DNA from: Vibrio cincinnatiensis
GTDB lineage: Bacteria > Pseudomonadota > Gammaproteobacteria > Enterobacterales > Vibrionaceae
Direction of reading: 5' to 3'
NCBI RefSeq assembly: GCF_022113815.1
Contig: NZ_SGOM01000012.1
Location: forward strand, 43,770-107,769
DNA: 64,000 nt
Part shown: positions 1 to 8,121 of the stretch, piece after piece
Numbering within the stretch: the stretch's first letter is position 1
Layout of the letters: each line of letters starts with the position of its first letter
Notes under the pieces: model-generated
Database searches by the model: none
The model's input: only the letters and a program-made list of their open reading frames with translations
Told to the model about the DNA's origin: nothing
Made by a program: the position numbers and the translations under genes

Positions 1-812
1 ACCAAGAAGATCAAAAAGTGGCCCTTGCGGTAGAAAAAACCTTACCGCAAGTGGCTCAAGCGGTTGATGTAATCAGCACTGCTTTTCAGTCGGGTGGACG
101 CTTGATCTATATGGGCGCGGGAACCTCGGGGCGGCTGGGTATTTTAGATGCCAGCGAATGCCCTCCCACTTATGGCTCGTCTCCAGATTTAGTGGTGGGG
201 CTGATTGCGGGAGGGCATCCGGCAATTTTAAAAGCAGTAGAAAATGCAGAAGATAATTCCGCGTTGGGAGAAGCCGATCTTCAATCGTTAAACCTGACCG
301 ATAAAGATGTGGTGGTCGGAATTGCGGCCAGTGGGCGAACGCCGTATGTTCTGGGTGGAATGGCGTATGCGAAAGCGCTCGGAGCCACCGTTGTTGCGAT
401 TGCCTGCAACCCAAACAGTTTGATGGAACAGGCAGCAGATATTGTGATTACGCCGGTGGTTGGCCCGGAAGTGGTGACTGGTTCATCGAGAATGAAAGCG
501 GGCACGGCGCAAAAATTGATTTTAAATATGCTCACCAGCGGGGCAATGATCCGCAGTGGTAAGGTATTTGGCAATTTAATGGTGGATGTGGAAGCCACCA
601 ATGCCAAGCTGATTAAACGGCAAACGCATATTGTGGTGGAAGCCACCGGTTGTGGTGAAGAAGAAGCAGAACAGGCGTTACAGGCATGTCAGCGGCATTG
701 TAAAACCGCCATTTTGATGATTCTCGCTGAGCTAGATGCAAAGCAAGCCCATACGCTATTAACTGAGCATCATGGATTTCTACGGCAAGCTTTGCAAGCG
801 AGTTTATCGTAA
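1..812 (+). CDS. murQ: N-acetylmuramic acid 6-phosphate etherase, 5'-truncated by window edge
   Basis: MurQ cleaves the D-lactyl ether of MurNAc-6-phosphate to GlcNAc-6-phosphate in cytoplasmic peptidoglycan recycling. The SIS-domain signatures are plain: [19 protein letters not shown] carrying the catalytic Glu, [11 protein letters not shown], and [13 protein letters not shown]. The frame stays open to base 1, so the internal GTG at 18 is not the start. Compared with the roughly 298-residue family, about 30 N-terminal residues lie outside the window. The C-terminus is complete. It is transcribed away from the next gene, which is convergent. Confidence 0.95.
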   Translation, partial: QEDQKVALAVEKTLPQVAQAVDVISTAFQSGGRLIYMGAGTSGRLGILDASECPPTYGSSPDLVVGLIAGGHPAILKAVENAEDNSALGEADLQSLNLTDKDVVVGIAASGRTPYVLGGMAYAKALGATVVAIACNPNSLMEQAADIVITPVVGPEVVTGSSRMKAGTAQKLILNMLTSGAMIRSGKVFGNLMVDVEATNAKLIKRQTHIVVEATGCGEEEAEQALQACQRHCKTAILMILAELDAKQAHTLLTEHHGFLRQALQASLS

Positions 813-856
813 TCGAAGCCCTGTTGGTTGACCTCAACAGGGCATGAGTTACTGCG

Positions 857-1345
857 CTACTTTTTAGTGATCTTATCGAGATAGCCCATGATAAAGGCGG
901 ACAACACAAAGGTAATGTGCAGCAGCAAATACCATTTTATTTTGTCATTGGCGATATTTTCCGTGTTCATAAACACTTTAAGTAAGTGAATGGAGGAAAT
1001 TGCCACGATAGACGCCGCCACTTTATTTTTGAGTGAACTGGCATCCAGTTTCCCTAGCCAGCCTAATTTGTCATCCTGCTCATCCACATCAAGTCGAGAA
1101 ACAAAGTTTTCATAACCAGAGAACATCACCATCACGATCAAACCGCCCACCAACGAAATATCAATTAATGATAGGGTGACCAGAATCAAGTCCACTTCTT
1201 TGATGGATAGAATATTGGGTAATAGGTGAAAAATTTCTTGAAAGAATTTAATGCCAAGCGCGATCAGAATAAAGCTCAACCCGAGGTAAATTGGGGCCAT
1301 CAGCCAGCGAGATGAGTAAAGCAGTTTTTCTATAATTCGTTCCAT
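857..1345 (-). CDS. yqhA: YqhA/UPF0114 family inner-membrane protein
   Basis: A small integral membrane protein of the YqhA (TIGR00645) family, whose function is unknown. It closely follows the E. coli YqhA pattern: an N-terminal MER..E..LY.SRW, several hydrophobic helices, the motif [30 protein letters not shown], and a C-terminal FV.GYLD. The start is placed at the methionine of MERIIEK, where family members begin; five further residues are possible upstream. It is convergent with murQ with only about 45 bp between them and no evident operon partner. Confidence 0.85.
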   Translation of the reverse strand: MERIIEKLLYSSRWLMAPIYLGLSFILIALGIKFFQEIFHLLPNILSIKEVDLILVTLSLIDISLVGGLIVMVMFSGYENFVSRLDVDEQDDKLGWLGKLDASSLKNKVAASIVAISSIHLLKVFMNTENIANDKIKWYLLLHITFVLSAFIMGYLDKITKK

Positions 1346-1471
1346 AAACATTCCATTCAACAGGCGGCGAAAAGTAGGCCGATATTACTCTGTTTCTGAG
1401 AGGCTTGGCTACGTTGTTTATGGGAAAAATAGAAGAGAGTGAGGAGTGGCCTCCTCACTTTATGGGCTTTA

Positions 1472-2794
1472 TTAGAGCGTATTTTTATACAATTGGCCAT
1501 CTTTCATGATGGCTTGAATGTTGTTTGTTTGTTCCAAAAGGTGGATGTCTTGCAGTGGGTTTCCATCGATGATTAATACATCGGCCAGCGCCCCTTGTTC
1601 TATCACACCTAATTTACCTTTATAAGGTGAACGTTCACCAGACAGCATCAATAATTGGGCATTATCGTGAGTGGCCATTTTTAATACTTCAAATGGAGTG
1701 TACCAGTCCGTCATTTTCGTGAGGAGCTTCGTTTGTTCACTGAGGCGTTCTGCACTGAATAAAATATCGGTTCCCCAAGCCACTTTGGCATGGTATTTCT
1801 TCGCTAAGCCAAAGACACGTTGTGTGCCTTGTTCAACCAAAATCTGTTTATTACGCTGTGCAGACCCTTCTTTAAAGGCTGAACCTCGCTCTGAAGTAAA
1901 GGGTTGCAAGCTCCACCAAACGCCCTCTTTCGCGATACGTTTAGCCGTTTTTTCATCAGCAAGTTGCCCATGTTCAATGGACTTCACACCAGCATCAAGC
2001 GCTTGGTTAATGGCTCTAGGTGTATAAGCATGAACGGCGACATAGGTGCCCCAGTTTTCAGCGGCTTCTGTCGCGGCTTTAATTTCTTGGGTGGTGTATT
2101 GAGTCACGTCAATGGGGTCATAAAAAGAAGAGACGCCGCCGCCCGCCATGACTTTGATTTGTGATGCCCCTAATGCCAACTGTTCCCGAGTATGTTGACG
2201 GACTTCATCTGGGCTATCGGCAAGCGCTGCGGTAGCCGTTTTCACTGAGAAGGTGGTTTTTTTGCTGTCTGGGGTAATGATTTCATTGGGTAAACGGAAA
2301 TCACCGTGACCTCCGGTTTGGGAGATAAATGCTCCCGCCGGCCAGATACGAGGCCCGGTGGTGATGTGTTTATCAATCGCCATTTTTAACCCAAAAACAG
2401 GGCCACCTAAATCGCGCACACTAGTATAGCCACGCTGCAACATATCAGATGCAGTTTTTGCGGCAACGATATTAATAAAGCCTTGATCAGCAAGCATTAA
2501 TGTTTGCTGCGGCAATGCGGCAAGCATCAAGTGGGTATGTGCATCAATTAACCCAGGCATTAAGGTTTTACCTTGCCCATCAATGACGATGAGATTATCA
2601 CCCGAAGTGATGCCGTTTGATGAGTAATCTTCTATCTTGCTGATGTATTGATCTTGTATGTAGACATTTTTAGCTGCGCTCAGCTCAGCTTGAGTACCAT
2701 TGAATATGTGCACATTTTTAAAGACATATTGAGCGGCAAAAGTGGGTGAGGTCAGTAGACTTGAACCTAGCAATAGGAGGAGAGACTTGTTCAT
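1472..2794 (-). CDS. secreted metal-dependent amidohydrolase
   Basis: An amidohydrolase-superfamily enzyme (imidazolonepropionase/prolidase-like group, COG1228 type) predicted to be exported. A classical signal peptide (MNKSLLLLLGSS..TFAA) is followed by an N-terminal beta-sandwich strand region. The metal site shows as LIDAHTHL (HxH), IKVMAGGG (candidate carboxylysine), VAVHAYT, SIEHGQ and WGTDILF (metal Asp). The start is the second ATG of a tandem pair because GGAG lies six bases upstream; a TTG further upstream would overlap that Shine-Dalgarno. Substrate is not predictable; relatives include dipeptidases and organophosphate or lactone hydrolases. Monocistronic. Confidence 0.8.
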   Translation of the reverse strand: MNKSLLLLLGSSLLTSPTFAAQYVFKNVHIFNGTQAELSAAKNVYIQDQYISKIEDYSSNGITSGDNLIVIDGQGKTLMPGLIDAHTHLMLAALPQQTLMLADQGFINIVAAKTASDMLQRGYTSVRDLGGPVFGLKMAIDKHITTGPRIWPAGAFISQTGGHGDFRLPNEIITPDSKKTTFSVKTATAALADSPDEVRQHTREQLALGASQIKVMAGGGVSSFYDPIDVTQYTTQEIKAATEAAENWGTYVAVHAYTPRAINQALDAGVKSIEHGQLADEKTAKRIAKEGVWWSLQPFTSERGSAFKEGSAQRNKQILVEQGTQRVFGLAKKYHAKVAWGTDILFSAERLSEQTKLLTKMTDWYTPFEVLKMATHDNAQLLMLSGERSPYKGKLGVIEQGALADVLIIDGNPLQDIHLLEQTNNIQAIMKDGQLYKNTL

Positions 2795-2979
2795 CATTAG
2801 CTCCAAAAGAAATGATCAGTGACGTTGGCGAGAGCAGCATAAAGAACCCAGTTTGCTGTAACGCTAGGGGTTAAGTGTAGCGAAAAATGAGCTAAAGGTA
2901 ATGCAACAATATGACTATTTGGCTTTTTATTCTCAATATTTTATTAAAGTAAAAGATTCGACTTTCGTTATCCATTTCT

Positions 2980-3007
2980 CTGACAATGTATCGAAGTATC
3001 ATATAAT
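2980..3007 (+). promoter_or_regulatory. candidate sigma-70 promoter for the SPOR-domain gene
   Basis: CTGACA at 2980-2985 and a perfect TATAAT at 3002-3007, separated by 16 bp, about 100 bp before the downstream gene. The rest of the 306-bp gap (2795-3100) is AT-rich with nothing else recognised. Confidence 0.5.
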
Positions 3008-3100
3008 CAGTCGGTTATATTTTGGTGATGAAAAGCTTTCTTAATGAATATCAATAAAAAGTGAAGGTATGGTCTTTAGAGCAAAGAGCAGTGGTACGAA

Positions 3101-3904
3101 ATGATGATTATGCAAAAAATGTCTCAAAATTGGCTGTTAACTGGCTTGTGGTTCGTTTTACTTTCTGTCGGTTTACCGGTGCAAGCCGAAGACGCTCCGT
3201 GCTCTGCCACCAAGCAGTTAGTCAACACTTTTCCTCTTTTGGATCATACGTGTCCAATTGGGCAGGGGTTATGGGGGAAGTTGTTGCCGAAAGACGAGCC
3301 CTCTTTTTTCTGGATTCAATGTGGCTTATTTAAGAAACCCACGTTTCTAACTCGAGTCACAATGCTCCATTCACACATATCTACTCATATTCAGCTTAAG
3401 CAGGAAGACGAAAGCCAAGCTTATCGCTGTTTAATCGGCCCTTATAATGATTATGAGCAAGCTAAAATTGAATTAGCCGCGATACAGAAGCAAGCTGATT
3501 TCCGGCAAGCCTTTTTGCGTCAAGTCGCAGTCACTTCATTACCTCAAGCTGAAAAGAACAAGATAACCACTAACGTCAGTGCAACCGTTAATGGGGTTGA
3601 ATATAAAGTCCCTTATTCATGGGATGAAACGATTCCTTTCTATACTGAATATCATTTAGCATGGAACCGCCTACGCTATGATGAAGCGACGAAAATGTGT
3701 CAGACCCTGAACATGCGCCTTGCCAGCGAGCATAAGTGGCAGCAATTCTTAGCGAGTAAAGCGATCCAAAATAACCCATGGCCAGTGGAGCTTCCTTACT
3801 GGGGCGATGGGCAAAAAGGATTATTTATTAATGGGAAAGTCAGCACGTTAAAAGCCACGTCCCAATTAAATGTTTTGTGTGTACAAGAAGCTCCAATGGA
3901 ATAA
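3101..3904 (+). CDS. exported SPOR-domain protein
   Basis: A 267-residue periplasmic or surface protein. The N-terminus has a signal peptide (hydrophobic WLLTGLWFVLLSVGLPVQA, cleavage after QAEDA). Residues about 60-145 match a SPOR-like fold, a peptidoglycan-binding module: F.IQCGLF, then YRCLIGPYNDYEQAKIELAAI. The C-terminal third (RLRYDEATKMCQTLNMRLAS..W) recalls formylglycine-enzyme or C-type-lectin-like modules, but that is weak. Three in-frame ATGs (3101, 3104, 3110) compete for the start. It occupies the place just downstream of yicC in vibrio chromosomes, from which the island now separates it. Function unknown; cell-envelope role inferred. Confidence 0.7.
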   Translation: MMIMQKMSQNWLLTGLWFVLLSVGLPVQAEDAPCSATKQLVNTFPLLDHTCPIGQGLWGKLLPKDEPSFFWIQCGLFKKPTFLTRVTMLHSHISTHIQLKQEDESQAYRCLIGPYNDYEQAKIELAAIQKQADFRQAFLRQVAVTSLPQAEKNKITTNVSATVNGVEYKVPYSWDETIPFYTEYHLAWNRLRYDEATKMCQTLNMRLASEHKWQQFLASKAIQNNPWPVELPYWGDGQKGLFINGKVSTLKATSQLNVLCVQEAPME

Positions 3905-3915
3905 GACCCCATTGG

Positions 3916-3933
3916 GTTAGGAGCTTTCCTAAC
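3916..3933. terminator. short hairpin after the SPOR gene
   Basis: gttagga-gctt-tcctaac, seven paired bases immediately after the stop codon. No T-run, so only a weak terminator candidate. Confidence 0.35.
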
Positions 3934-3952
3934 AAGAAAGAGGGTGTGCTTA

Positions 3953-3981
3953 CTAATATGTCGATAGCCTCGACATATTAG
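3953..3981. repeat. perfect 12-bp inverted repeat between SPOR gene and attL
   Basis: ctaatatgtcga-tagcc-tcgacatattag, a perfect 12-bp stem with a five-base loop and no T-run. It lies on the chromosomal side of the left junction, so before insertion it lay downstream of yicC, between yicC and the SPOR gene. It may be a bidirectional terminator or protein-binding site. Confidence 0.5.
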
Positions 3982-4016
3982 CAAAAGACCATGATATCTT
4001 TAGGTGGGTAATCGAA

Positions 4017-4040
4017 CTATTCGATGTTTTGGATCTGTTC
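4017..4040 (-). repeat. attL: duplicated yicC 3' end
   Basis: On the minus strand this 24-mer encodes Glu-Gln-Ile-Gln-Asn-Ile-Glu-stop, the same C-terminus as the intact yicC at 20002-20025. It differs at three positions, all synonymous third-codon bases. Similarity stops at 4040. Confidence 0.8.
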
Positions 4041-4421
4041 GTCGAGCAATAAGTTTTATTACTTAAAAATCAGAAACTTAGTGGCTTTGTATTGTCTGAT
4101 TTAGAATTTTACTACCCAATATACTACCCAGTTGGTTTAAGTTGCTATGTTTCTTACGTTGACAATAGTTCTGTTTTTGATGAAATAATCTTCACTCAGT
4201 CACTTTAAGTTGTGACAGTATCCTGTAGTTCAACTATCGATTACTATGTCGCCAGAATATTAATGATAATGATGTTCATTTGCATGTGTTCTGTTTGACT
4301 AATCGAAGCACCAAGCTGTCAGAGTGAGTTATATTTGTATACTGAGGTACTACACATAGTGTCATGTAATTCTGCCGTAAACAACTGTGCCTTTGTTTTA
4401 GGTGTTGCTACACCAGAGCAT
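4041..4421. other. island left-end non-coding region with integrase arm-type site
   Basis: 381 bp without a credible gene. At 4112-4133 it holds CTACCCA..ATACTA with a second CCCAGTT, nearly the same as 19878-19898 beside the integrase. This is the pattern of arm-type integrase sites on both sides of an att core. The remainder is AT-rich; no oriT or RNA gene was recognised. Confidence 0.5.
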
Positions 4422-5309
4422 CTAGAGCAGAGCTCGATAGGCGTGAGCTTTAACCACCTCCTCCACCTTTGGCTTTCTTACTAAGTTCAAGAGTCTCACT
4501 TTAAGAGTGTATATTTTATTTTGATACCAGAAGAAGCCTTCCTTACCATGTAGATAATAATCTGGCTTTTTGGCAGTTAAGTTTTCCTCTGTGTCATCAT
4601 AGATGCTTTCTTGAGCGGCAATGCTTTTTATGAAGTTGTCATAATCTTGTTCAGGGGCAGTCTGAATCTTAGGTGTACCTGCTTCTGGCTCTTCTTTTGG
4701 TATTGTTTTCCCTTTTCTAAATAGAGAAGTAAATTTCAGTACAAATGTGCTGGTAGGTTCAATAAAACAAGGAAGAGTCACCTTGTCGATATCTGCCCGT
4801 CTTTGGTGAAAAACGATTAATCCCATTTCTTCGAGTGATTTGATACTGACGGTTATCTTACGGCTGTTAGTTCCAAGTCTAGTGGCCAGCATTTTTATCC
4901 CCATTGGGATTCCGCCTAGTTTCTCATCATAATTTTTTGCTAGCAACATACACAAACAAATGAGAGTAGATTTTGGCTGTTGCCTGATGCTCTTTTCTTC
5001 GAAATAACGATAGATGTTTTGATACTCAACGAATTCATCAGCTATGGGTTTATTTCGAAATCTTGATTCGCTTAACGGACTGAATGGCATCAGGTAAGCG
5101 TCATCAAAAGGGGTGAACCCCGGCCATATTGATTTTAGTTGTTCCCAGTTTTTTATTCCCAAATAACGTGTGGGAGAGTGACGATTTTTATCAATAACTA
5201 GCGTCTTTGAATACCCTCCTGAAAGCAAAATATAACTGTCTTGCCTATCAAACGGGTTGATGAAATTGTGGAGCTGGTAGGTTGTATCTGTTATCTGATT
5301 TGGGGTCAT
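4422..5309 (-). CDS. island protein with a winged-helix-like segment, function unknown
   Basis: A 295-residue soluble protein that I do not recognise as a named family. The middle (about residues 110-190) has a winged-helix pattern: STLICLCMLLAKN, then MGIKMLATRLGTNSRKITVSIKSLEEMGLIVFHQRR, like a wHTH with recognition helix and wing. Such modules occur in plasmid and satellite replication initiators and in repressors. It is divergent from the three YfjJ-like genes across a 411-bp region, an arrangement typical of a regulator or initiator facing its origin or operator. Role inferred only. Confidence 0.6.
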   Translation of the reverse strand: MTPNQITDTTYQLHNFINPFDRQDSYILLSGGYSKTLVIDKNRHSPTRYLGIKNWEQLKSIWPGFTPFDDAYLMPFSPLSESRFRNKPIADEFVEYQNIYRYFEEKSIRQQPKSTLICLCMLLAKNYDEKLGGIPMGIKMLATRLGTNSRKITVSIKSLEEMGLIVFHQRRADIDKVTLPCFIEPTSTFVLKFTSLFRKGKTIPKEEPEAGTPKIQTAPEQDYDNFIKSIAAQESIYDDTEENLTAKKPDYYLHGKEGFFWYQNKIYTLKVRLLNLVRKPKVEEVVKAHAYRALL

Positions 5310-5687
5310 AGTGATCTACTTATTGGTAGCTGTTTTTAGCTGATTATTTATGTTCATAAAGTGTAGTCCGATTGATCTATCTAAATAAATTATTTTTTGG
5401 ATTGTCACTTTTTATGTGAGTGAACTCCAGAAGTAAAAATGCATGAGCCGTGATTTTTGATAAAAAATGAAGGTTAGCTGGTTGGATTTAGCCGATGTGA
5501 AGACTCAGTAATCACCTAAAAACAGAGTGGGAGTGAATCGAGGGGGATCGGTAATTAATAATATATATACCTCTCCATCTACTCATCTAATCCCACACCT
5601 CAACCAACGACCTCATCACTCGATATCTTGGTAGGGGATGGGTTCCCCTACCCAAAGAGAGACTTAGAAAATAACGTCACTATCAGT
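5310..5687. other. divergent intergenic region, possible control or origin region
   Basis: An AT-rich stretch between divergent island genes containing a strong hairpin (5630-5652). The run before it is C- and A-rich with several ATC and CAC words. No iteron series was found. It plausibly holds promoters for both directions. Confidence 0.35.
5630..5652. repeat. 9-bp perfect stem-loop upstream of the YfjJ-like cluster
   Basis: ggtagggga-tgggt-tcccctacc. It is GC-rich against an AT-rich background, with no T-run. It lies about 70 bp before the first YfjJ-like gene; it may be a leader hairpin or a single-strand origin structure. Confidence 0.5.
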
Positions 5688-5713
5688 ACCTATGTCATTA
5701 ACAAAACATAGGT
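5688..5713 (+). promoter_or_regulatory. RBS-sequestering stem-loop before YfjJ-like copy 1
   Basis: acctatgt-cattaacaaa-acataggt, eight perfect pairs with a 10-nt loop ending seven bases before ATG 5721. The AGG of the likely Shine-Dalgarno is inside the 3' arm. It is the first of three equivalent elements. Confidence 0.6.
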
Positions 5714-5720
5714 CTCTATC

Positions 5721-6365
5721 ATGTCTAAAAATCTAACCATCACACACGAATCCACTTTCAACGGAAACAAGATATACATCGACAAGGAGGGGTTGGTCAT
5801 TGAATACCTAGAAGGGATAGAGTCAGTCCTTGAGAAAGCTCTAGAGCAATATGCGAGAGTTTTTATCGTTCGAGTGGATCTTAACTTACCAACAGACTTT
5901 AGAGGGGATGATTCAGCAGTGATGACTCGTTTCTTCCGCTCTTTGAAATCTCAGGTAGCGGCATATCGAAGACGTAGTGCTCGCCTAAATCGCAAACTCT
6001 ATCGAGAGACCACTATTCGTTATGTGTGGGCTAAAGAATGTGATACCTCAACGAGCAGTCATTACCACGTTGCACTTATCTTTGACCGGAACATATTTCG
6101 CTCTCTGGGGGATTTTGGAGAGTATCAGCAAAGTTTGGCTAACCGTATTCGTAATGCATGGAAGCGTTCAGTGGAAGCCATGTACTCAGGTAAAGAGAAA
6201 CCAGCTATCCATTTCTCCAAACAAGGCCAGTATCACTTGCTACGTAACTCTGAGGAGTTTGAGGAGGTGTTTCAATCTGTCTTTTATCGACTGAGCTATC
6301 TAGCGAAACGAAGAACGAAGCATTTTGGAAAGCGTATGAATAATTTCGGTCATAGTCATAAGTAG
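5721..6365 (+). CDS. YagK/YfjJ ('inovirus Gp2') family protein, copy 1
   Basis: A 214-residue member of the YagK/YfjJ C-terminal family, found on E. coli CP4-type islands beside AlpA and in inovirus-like elements, where a replication role is suspected. Visible pattern: TFNGNKIYIDKEGL, a helical region, YVWAKE, then SSHYHVALIFDRN. The last carries a His-x-His pair resembling the HUH metal motif of rolling-circle nucleases. Near the C-terminus VFYRLSYLAK supplies a Tyr-x-x-Lys, as in HUH nucleases. Of the three tandem paralogues only this one keeps both. Nicking activity is inference. The leader hairpin covers its ribosome-binding site. Confidence 0.75.
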   Translation: MSKNLTITHESTFNGNKIYIDKEGLVIEYLEGIESVLEKALEQYARVFIVRVDLNLPTDFRGDDSAVMTRFFRSLKSQVAAYRRRSARLNRKLYRETTIRYVWAKECDTSTSSHYHVALIFDRNIFRSLGDFGEYQQSLANRIRNAWKRSVEAMYSGKEKPAIHFSKQGQYHLLRNSEEFEEVFQSVFYRLSYLAKRRTKHFGKRMNNFGHSHK

Positions 6366-6388
6366 CTTAAAAAGTAACGGTAGTACCA

Positions 6389-6421
6389 GTTCCTGTGGGA
6401 ATCACAACAAACCACAGGAAC
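6389..6421 (+). promoter_or_regulatory. RBS-sequestering stem-loop before YfjJ-like copy 2
   Basis: gttcctgtgg-loop of 13 nt-ccacaggaac, ten perfect pairs, ending five bases before ATG 6427. The AGGA Shine-Dalgarno is in the 3' arm. The stem sequence is unlike that of copy 1, but the architecture is the same. Confidence 0.6.
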
Positions 6422-6426
6422 CAATC

Positions 6427-7179
6427 ATGACTCATCAACTTAACGTTACTCATAGTCGTTCAGATGCTCTTAACCACCACACCATCACTTATGACCGAAC
6501 CTTTAATGGAAAGCCACTCTACTACCACAAGGATGGTCTCGTTCTCGAATACCTAGAGGAGATAGACCGAGCGCTGACTGAAGCACTAAACCAATACCCA
6601 AGAATCTTTGCTGTTCACATCAACCTAAACCTACCGAGTGACTTCGGGGAAGATTACCTAGCGGTGTTTGCCCATTTCTTTCGTATTTTAGAATCGGAGA
6701 CTAATGAGCTCTGTAGAGACAAATACACCGACAGAACTTATCAATACCAGCAAACGGTCATTCGCTATATCTGGGCGAAGGCCAGTGAATCCACCAGCCA
6801 GCATCATCATCTTATCTTGCTCTTTGATAGGGATCTCTTTCAAAACTTCGGCACTGGACGAGAGGGTTGGGGGCGTTTTCTCTACAAAAAAGTGAGGAAG
6901 ACATGGGATAGGGTGGTTGAAGCTTATTACAGCCAACCATGCTCTGGATTAGCTTACTCTCCTACGAATGAAGGTTTTGAGCTGTTGTCTGACGCTGAAG
7001 TGTTCCCGTTACAGTTAAACGAGTTCTTCTATCGAATCAGTCGTCTCGCGAAGCCCATTGCCAACCGGAACGATCACTTCAACAAGAGCTTTGGTTGCAG
7101 TCACGACTCACCTAAAAAATACAGCGCGAGTAATGCCTATGTCATTCACACACAAAAAGGCATTACTCATGGCGAATAG
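6427..7179 (+). CDS. YagK/YfjJ ('inovirus Gp2') family protein, copy 2
   Basis: A 250-residue paralogue of the preceding gene, aligned throughout: RTFNGKPLYYHKDGLVLEYLEEI, NLNLPSDFGED, IRYIWAKA, SQHHHLILLFDRDLF. The His-x-His pair is retained as HHH, but the SYLAK motif of copy 1 is SRLAK here, so the tyrosine is lost, although an upstream FFYR tyrosine remains. The C-terminal extension runs through the hairpin of copy 3 and overlaps its start codon by 11 bp, which suggests translational coupling. Possibly a partly inactive paralogue; function unknown. Confidence 0.72.
   Translation: MTHQLNVTHSRSDALNHHTITYDRTFNGKPLYYHKDGLVLEYLEEIDRALTEALNQYPRIFAVHINLNLPSDFGEDYLAVFAHFFRILESETNELCRDKYTDRTYQYQQTVIRYIWAKASESTSQHHHLILLFDRDLFQNFGTGREGWGRFLYKKVRKTWDRVVEAYYSQPCSGLAYSPTNEGFELLSDAEVFPLQLNEFFYRISRLAKPIANRNDHFNKSFGCSHDSPKKYSASNAYVIHTQKGITHGE
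7128..7168 (+). promoter_or_regulatory. RBS-sequestering stem-loop before YfjJ-like copy 3
   Basis: gagtaatgcc-21-nt loop-ggcattactc, ten perfect pairs abutting ATG 7169. AAGG is at the start of the 3' arm. The stretch cctatgtcatt is identical to copy 1 (11 of 11), although the stem arms are entirely different. The element lies inside the coding end of copy 2. Confidence 0.6.
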
Positions 7180-7768
7180 AACCTACCTCCCAAGCATTAC
7201 TCTTGATAGAACTTTTGAAGATTACCCGCTGTATTACAGCGACAAGGGGTTATACGAGTCAGCATTGACCTCGATGGTCGATGTCTTTGAGCAGGCACTC
7301 AGTCAGTTTGACATCGCTCTCGCCACACGTTTGGACTTGTTTTTGCCAGAAGACCATCAAGATTCCGACCTCAGTATCCTCAACGATTACTTTAATCTGC
7401 TTAAAGAAAAGCTTGATACGGATTCTCTGTTCTATGTATGGCGTAAGCGGGAAGACAAGGTGCCATCCCACAACTATCGCGTGATGCTGTTTAGTGACTA
7501 TAGCCAGCACTTTGGTCCCGCTATTTGTTGGGATAAGCGCAATGAATTGGTCGAGCACCTTAAAACGGCTTGGCAAGAAGCGATAGAAAAGCACTACAGC
7601 GGCGAAGCGCGTTCATTGGTGTTTCTCAATGACCGAGGCAATTATGGGGTAGGGACTCGTTGTCGTAGTAAAGACACCAACATAAAGAACACTGTCTTCC
7701 ACCGTATGAGTAGCCTTGCTGAAGCGTGGGAAGAAAAGCGTTACTGCTTTGGCTTTAGCTTGGAGTAG
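7169..7768 (+). CDS. YagK/YfjJ-like protein, copy 3, motif-degenerate
   Basis: A 199-residue third paralogue starting MANRTYLPSITLDRTF; the frame is open further upstream, but homology to copies 1 and 2 begins here. It aligns over TLDRTFEDYPLYYSDKGL, FYVWRKRED and the core strand, but the His-x-His site is HNYR and the SYLAK region is SSLAE, with the neighbouring VFYR changed to VFHR. All candidate catalytic residues are therefore missing, while the frame and overall length are kept. This argues for a retained non-catalytic role, for example binding the hairpins, rather than decay. Confidence 0.65.
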   Translation: MANRTYLPSITLDRTFEDYPLYYSDKGLYESALTSMVDVFEQALSQFDIALATRLDLFLPEDHQDSDLSILNDYFNLLKEKLDTDSLFYVWRKREDKVPSHNYRVMLFSDYSQHFGPAICWDKRNELVEHLKTAWQEAIEKHYSGEARSLVFLNDRGNYGVGTRCRSKDTNIKNTVFHRMSSLAEAWEEKRYCFGFSLE

Positions 7769-7835
7769 ACCGACTGCATTTTTTTACAATGGCGGCTTAT
7801 CACATGGGTATATACAAAGCAGGAGACGATTCCCA

Positions 7836-8039
7836 GTGAAAATGAAATTTCTACGACTTAAAGACGTGATGTCACTAACAGGGCTAGGCCGCTCCACTAT
7901 CTACAAGTTTATGGACGACGAAGTTTTTCCAAAAACCATTCCACTCGGCGGACGAGCGGTAGCTTGGGTCGAAAGTGAAATCGAAGAATGGATGGAGCAG
8001 CGTCTAGCACTGCGAGACAACCAAGAATCCTTTCAGTAA
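7836..8039 (+). CDS. AlpA-family DNA-binding regulator / excisionase-like
   Basis: A 67-residue MerR-like helix-turn-helix protein: MKFLRLKDVMSLTGLGRSTI, then YKFMDDEVFPK, PLGGRAVAWVESEIEEWM. AlpA proteins activate integrase genes or act as excision directionality factors on P4-like and CP4-like islands. The start is GTG 7836 because AGGAGA lies nine bases upstream; ATG 7842 is the alternative. It follows the YfjJ-like genes by about 70 bp, matching the yfjJ-alpA order in E. coli CP4-57. It is probably the recombination directionality factor of this island. Confidence 0.8.
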   Translation: MKMKFLRLKDVMSLTGLGRSTIYKFMDDEVFPKTIPLGGRAVAWVESEIEEWMEQRLALRDNQESFQ

Positions 8040-8066
8040 CACAAACATCAAATCACATCATCAACG

Positions 8067-8100
8067 GGGCGCTGGCTAAGCAAAGTCATGCGCCCTTTTT
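8067..8100 (+). terminator. probable terminator after alpA-like gene
   Basis: gggcgc paired with gcgccc across a 17-nt loop, followed by five T. It has a long loop, so confidence is moderate. Confidence 0.45.
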
Positions 8101-8121
8101 ACAATTAGAGAGAGATAAAAA

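Noticed and set aside
4041..5720. An oriT of SXT/R391 type
   Set aside because: I could not recognise a matching sequence by eye; the hairpins present do not establish an origin of transfer.
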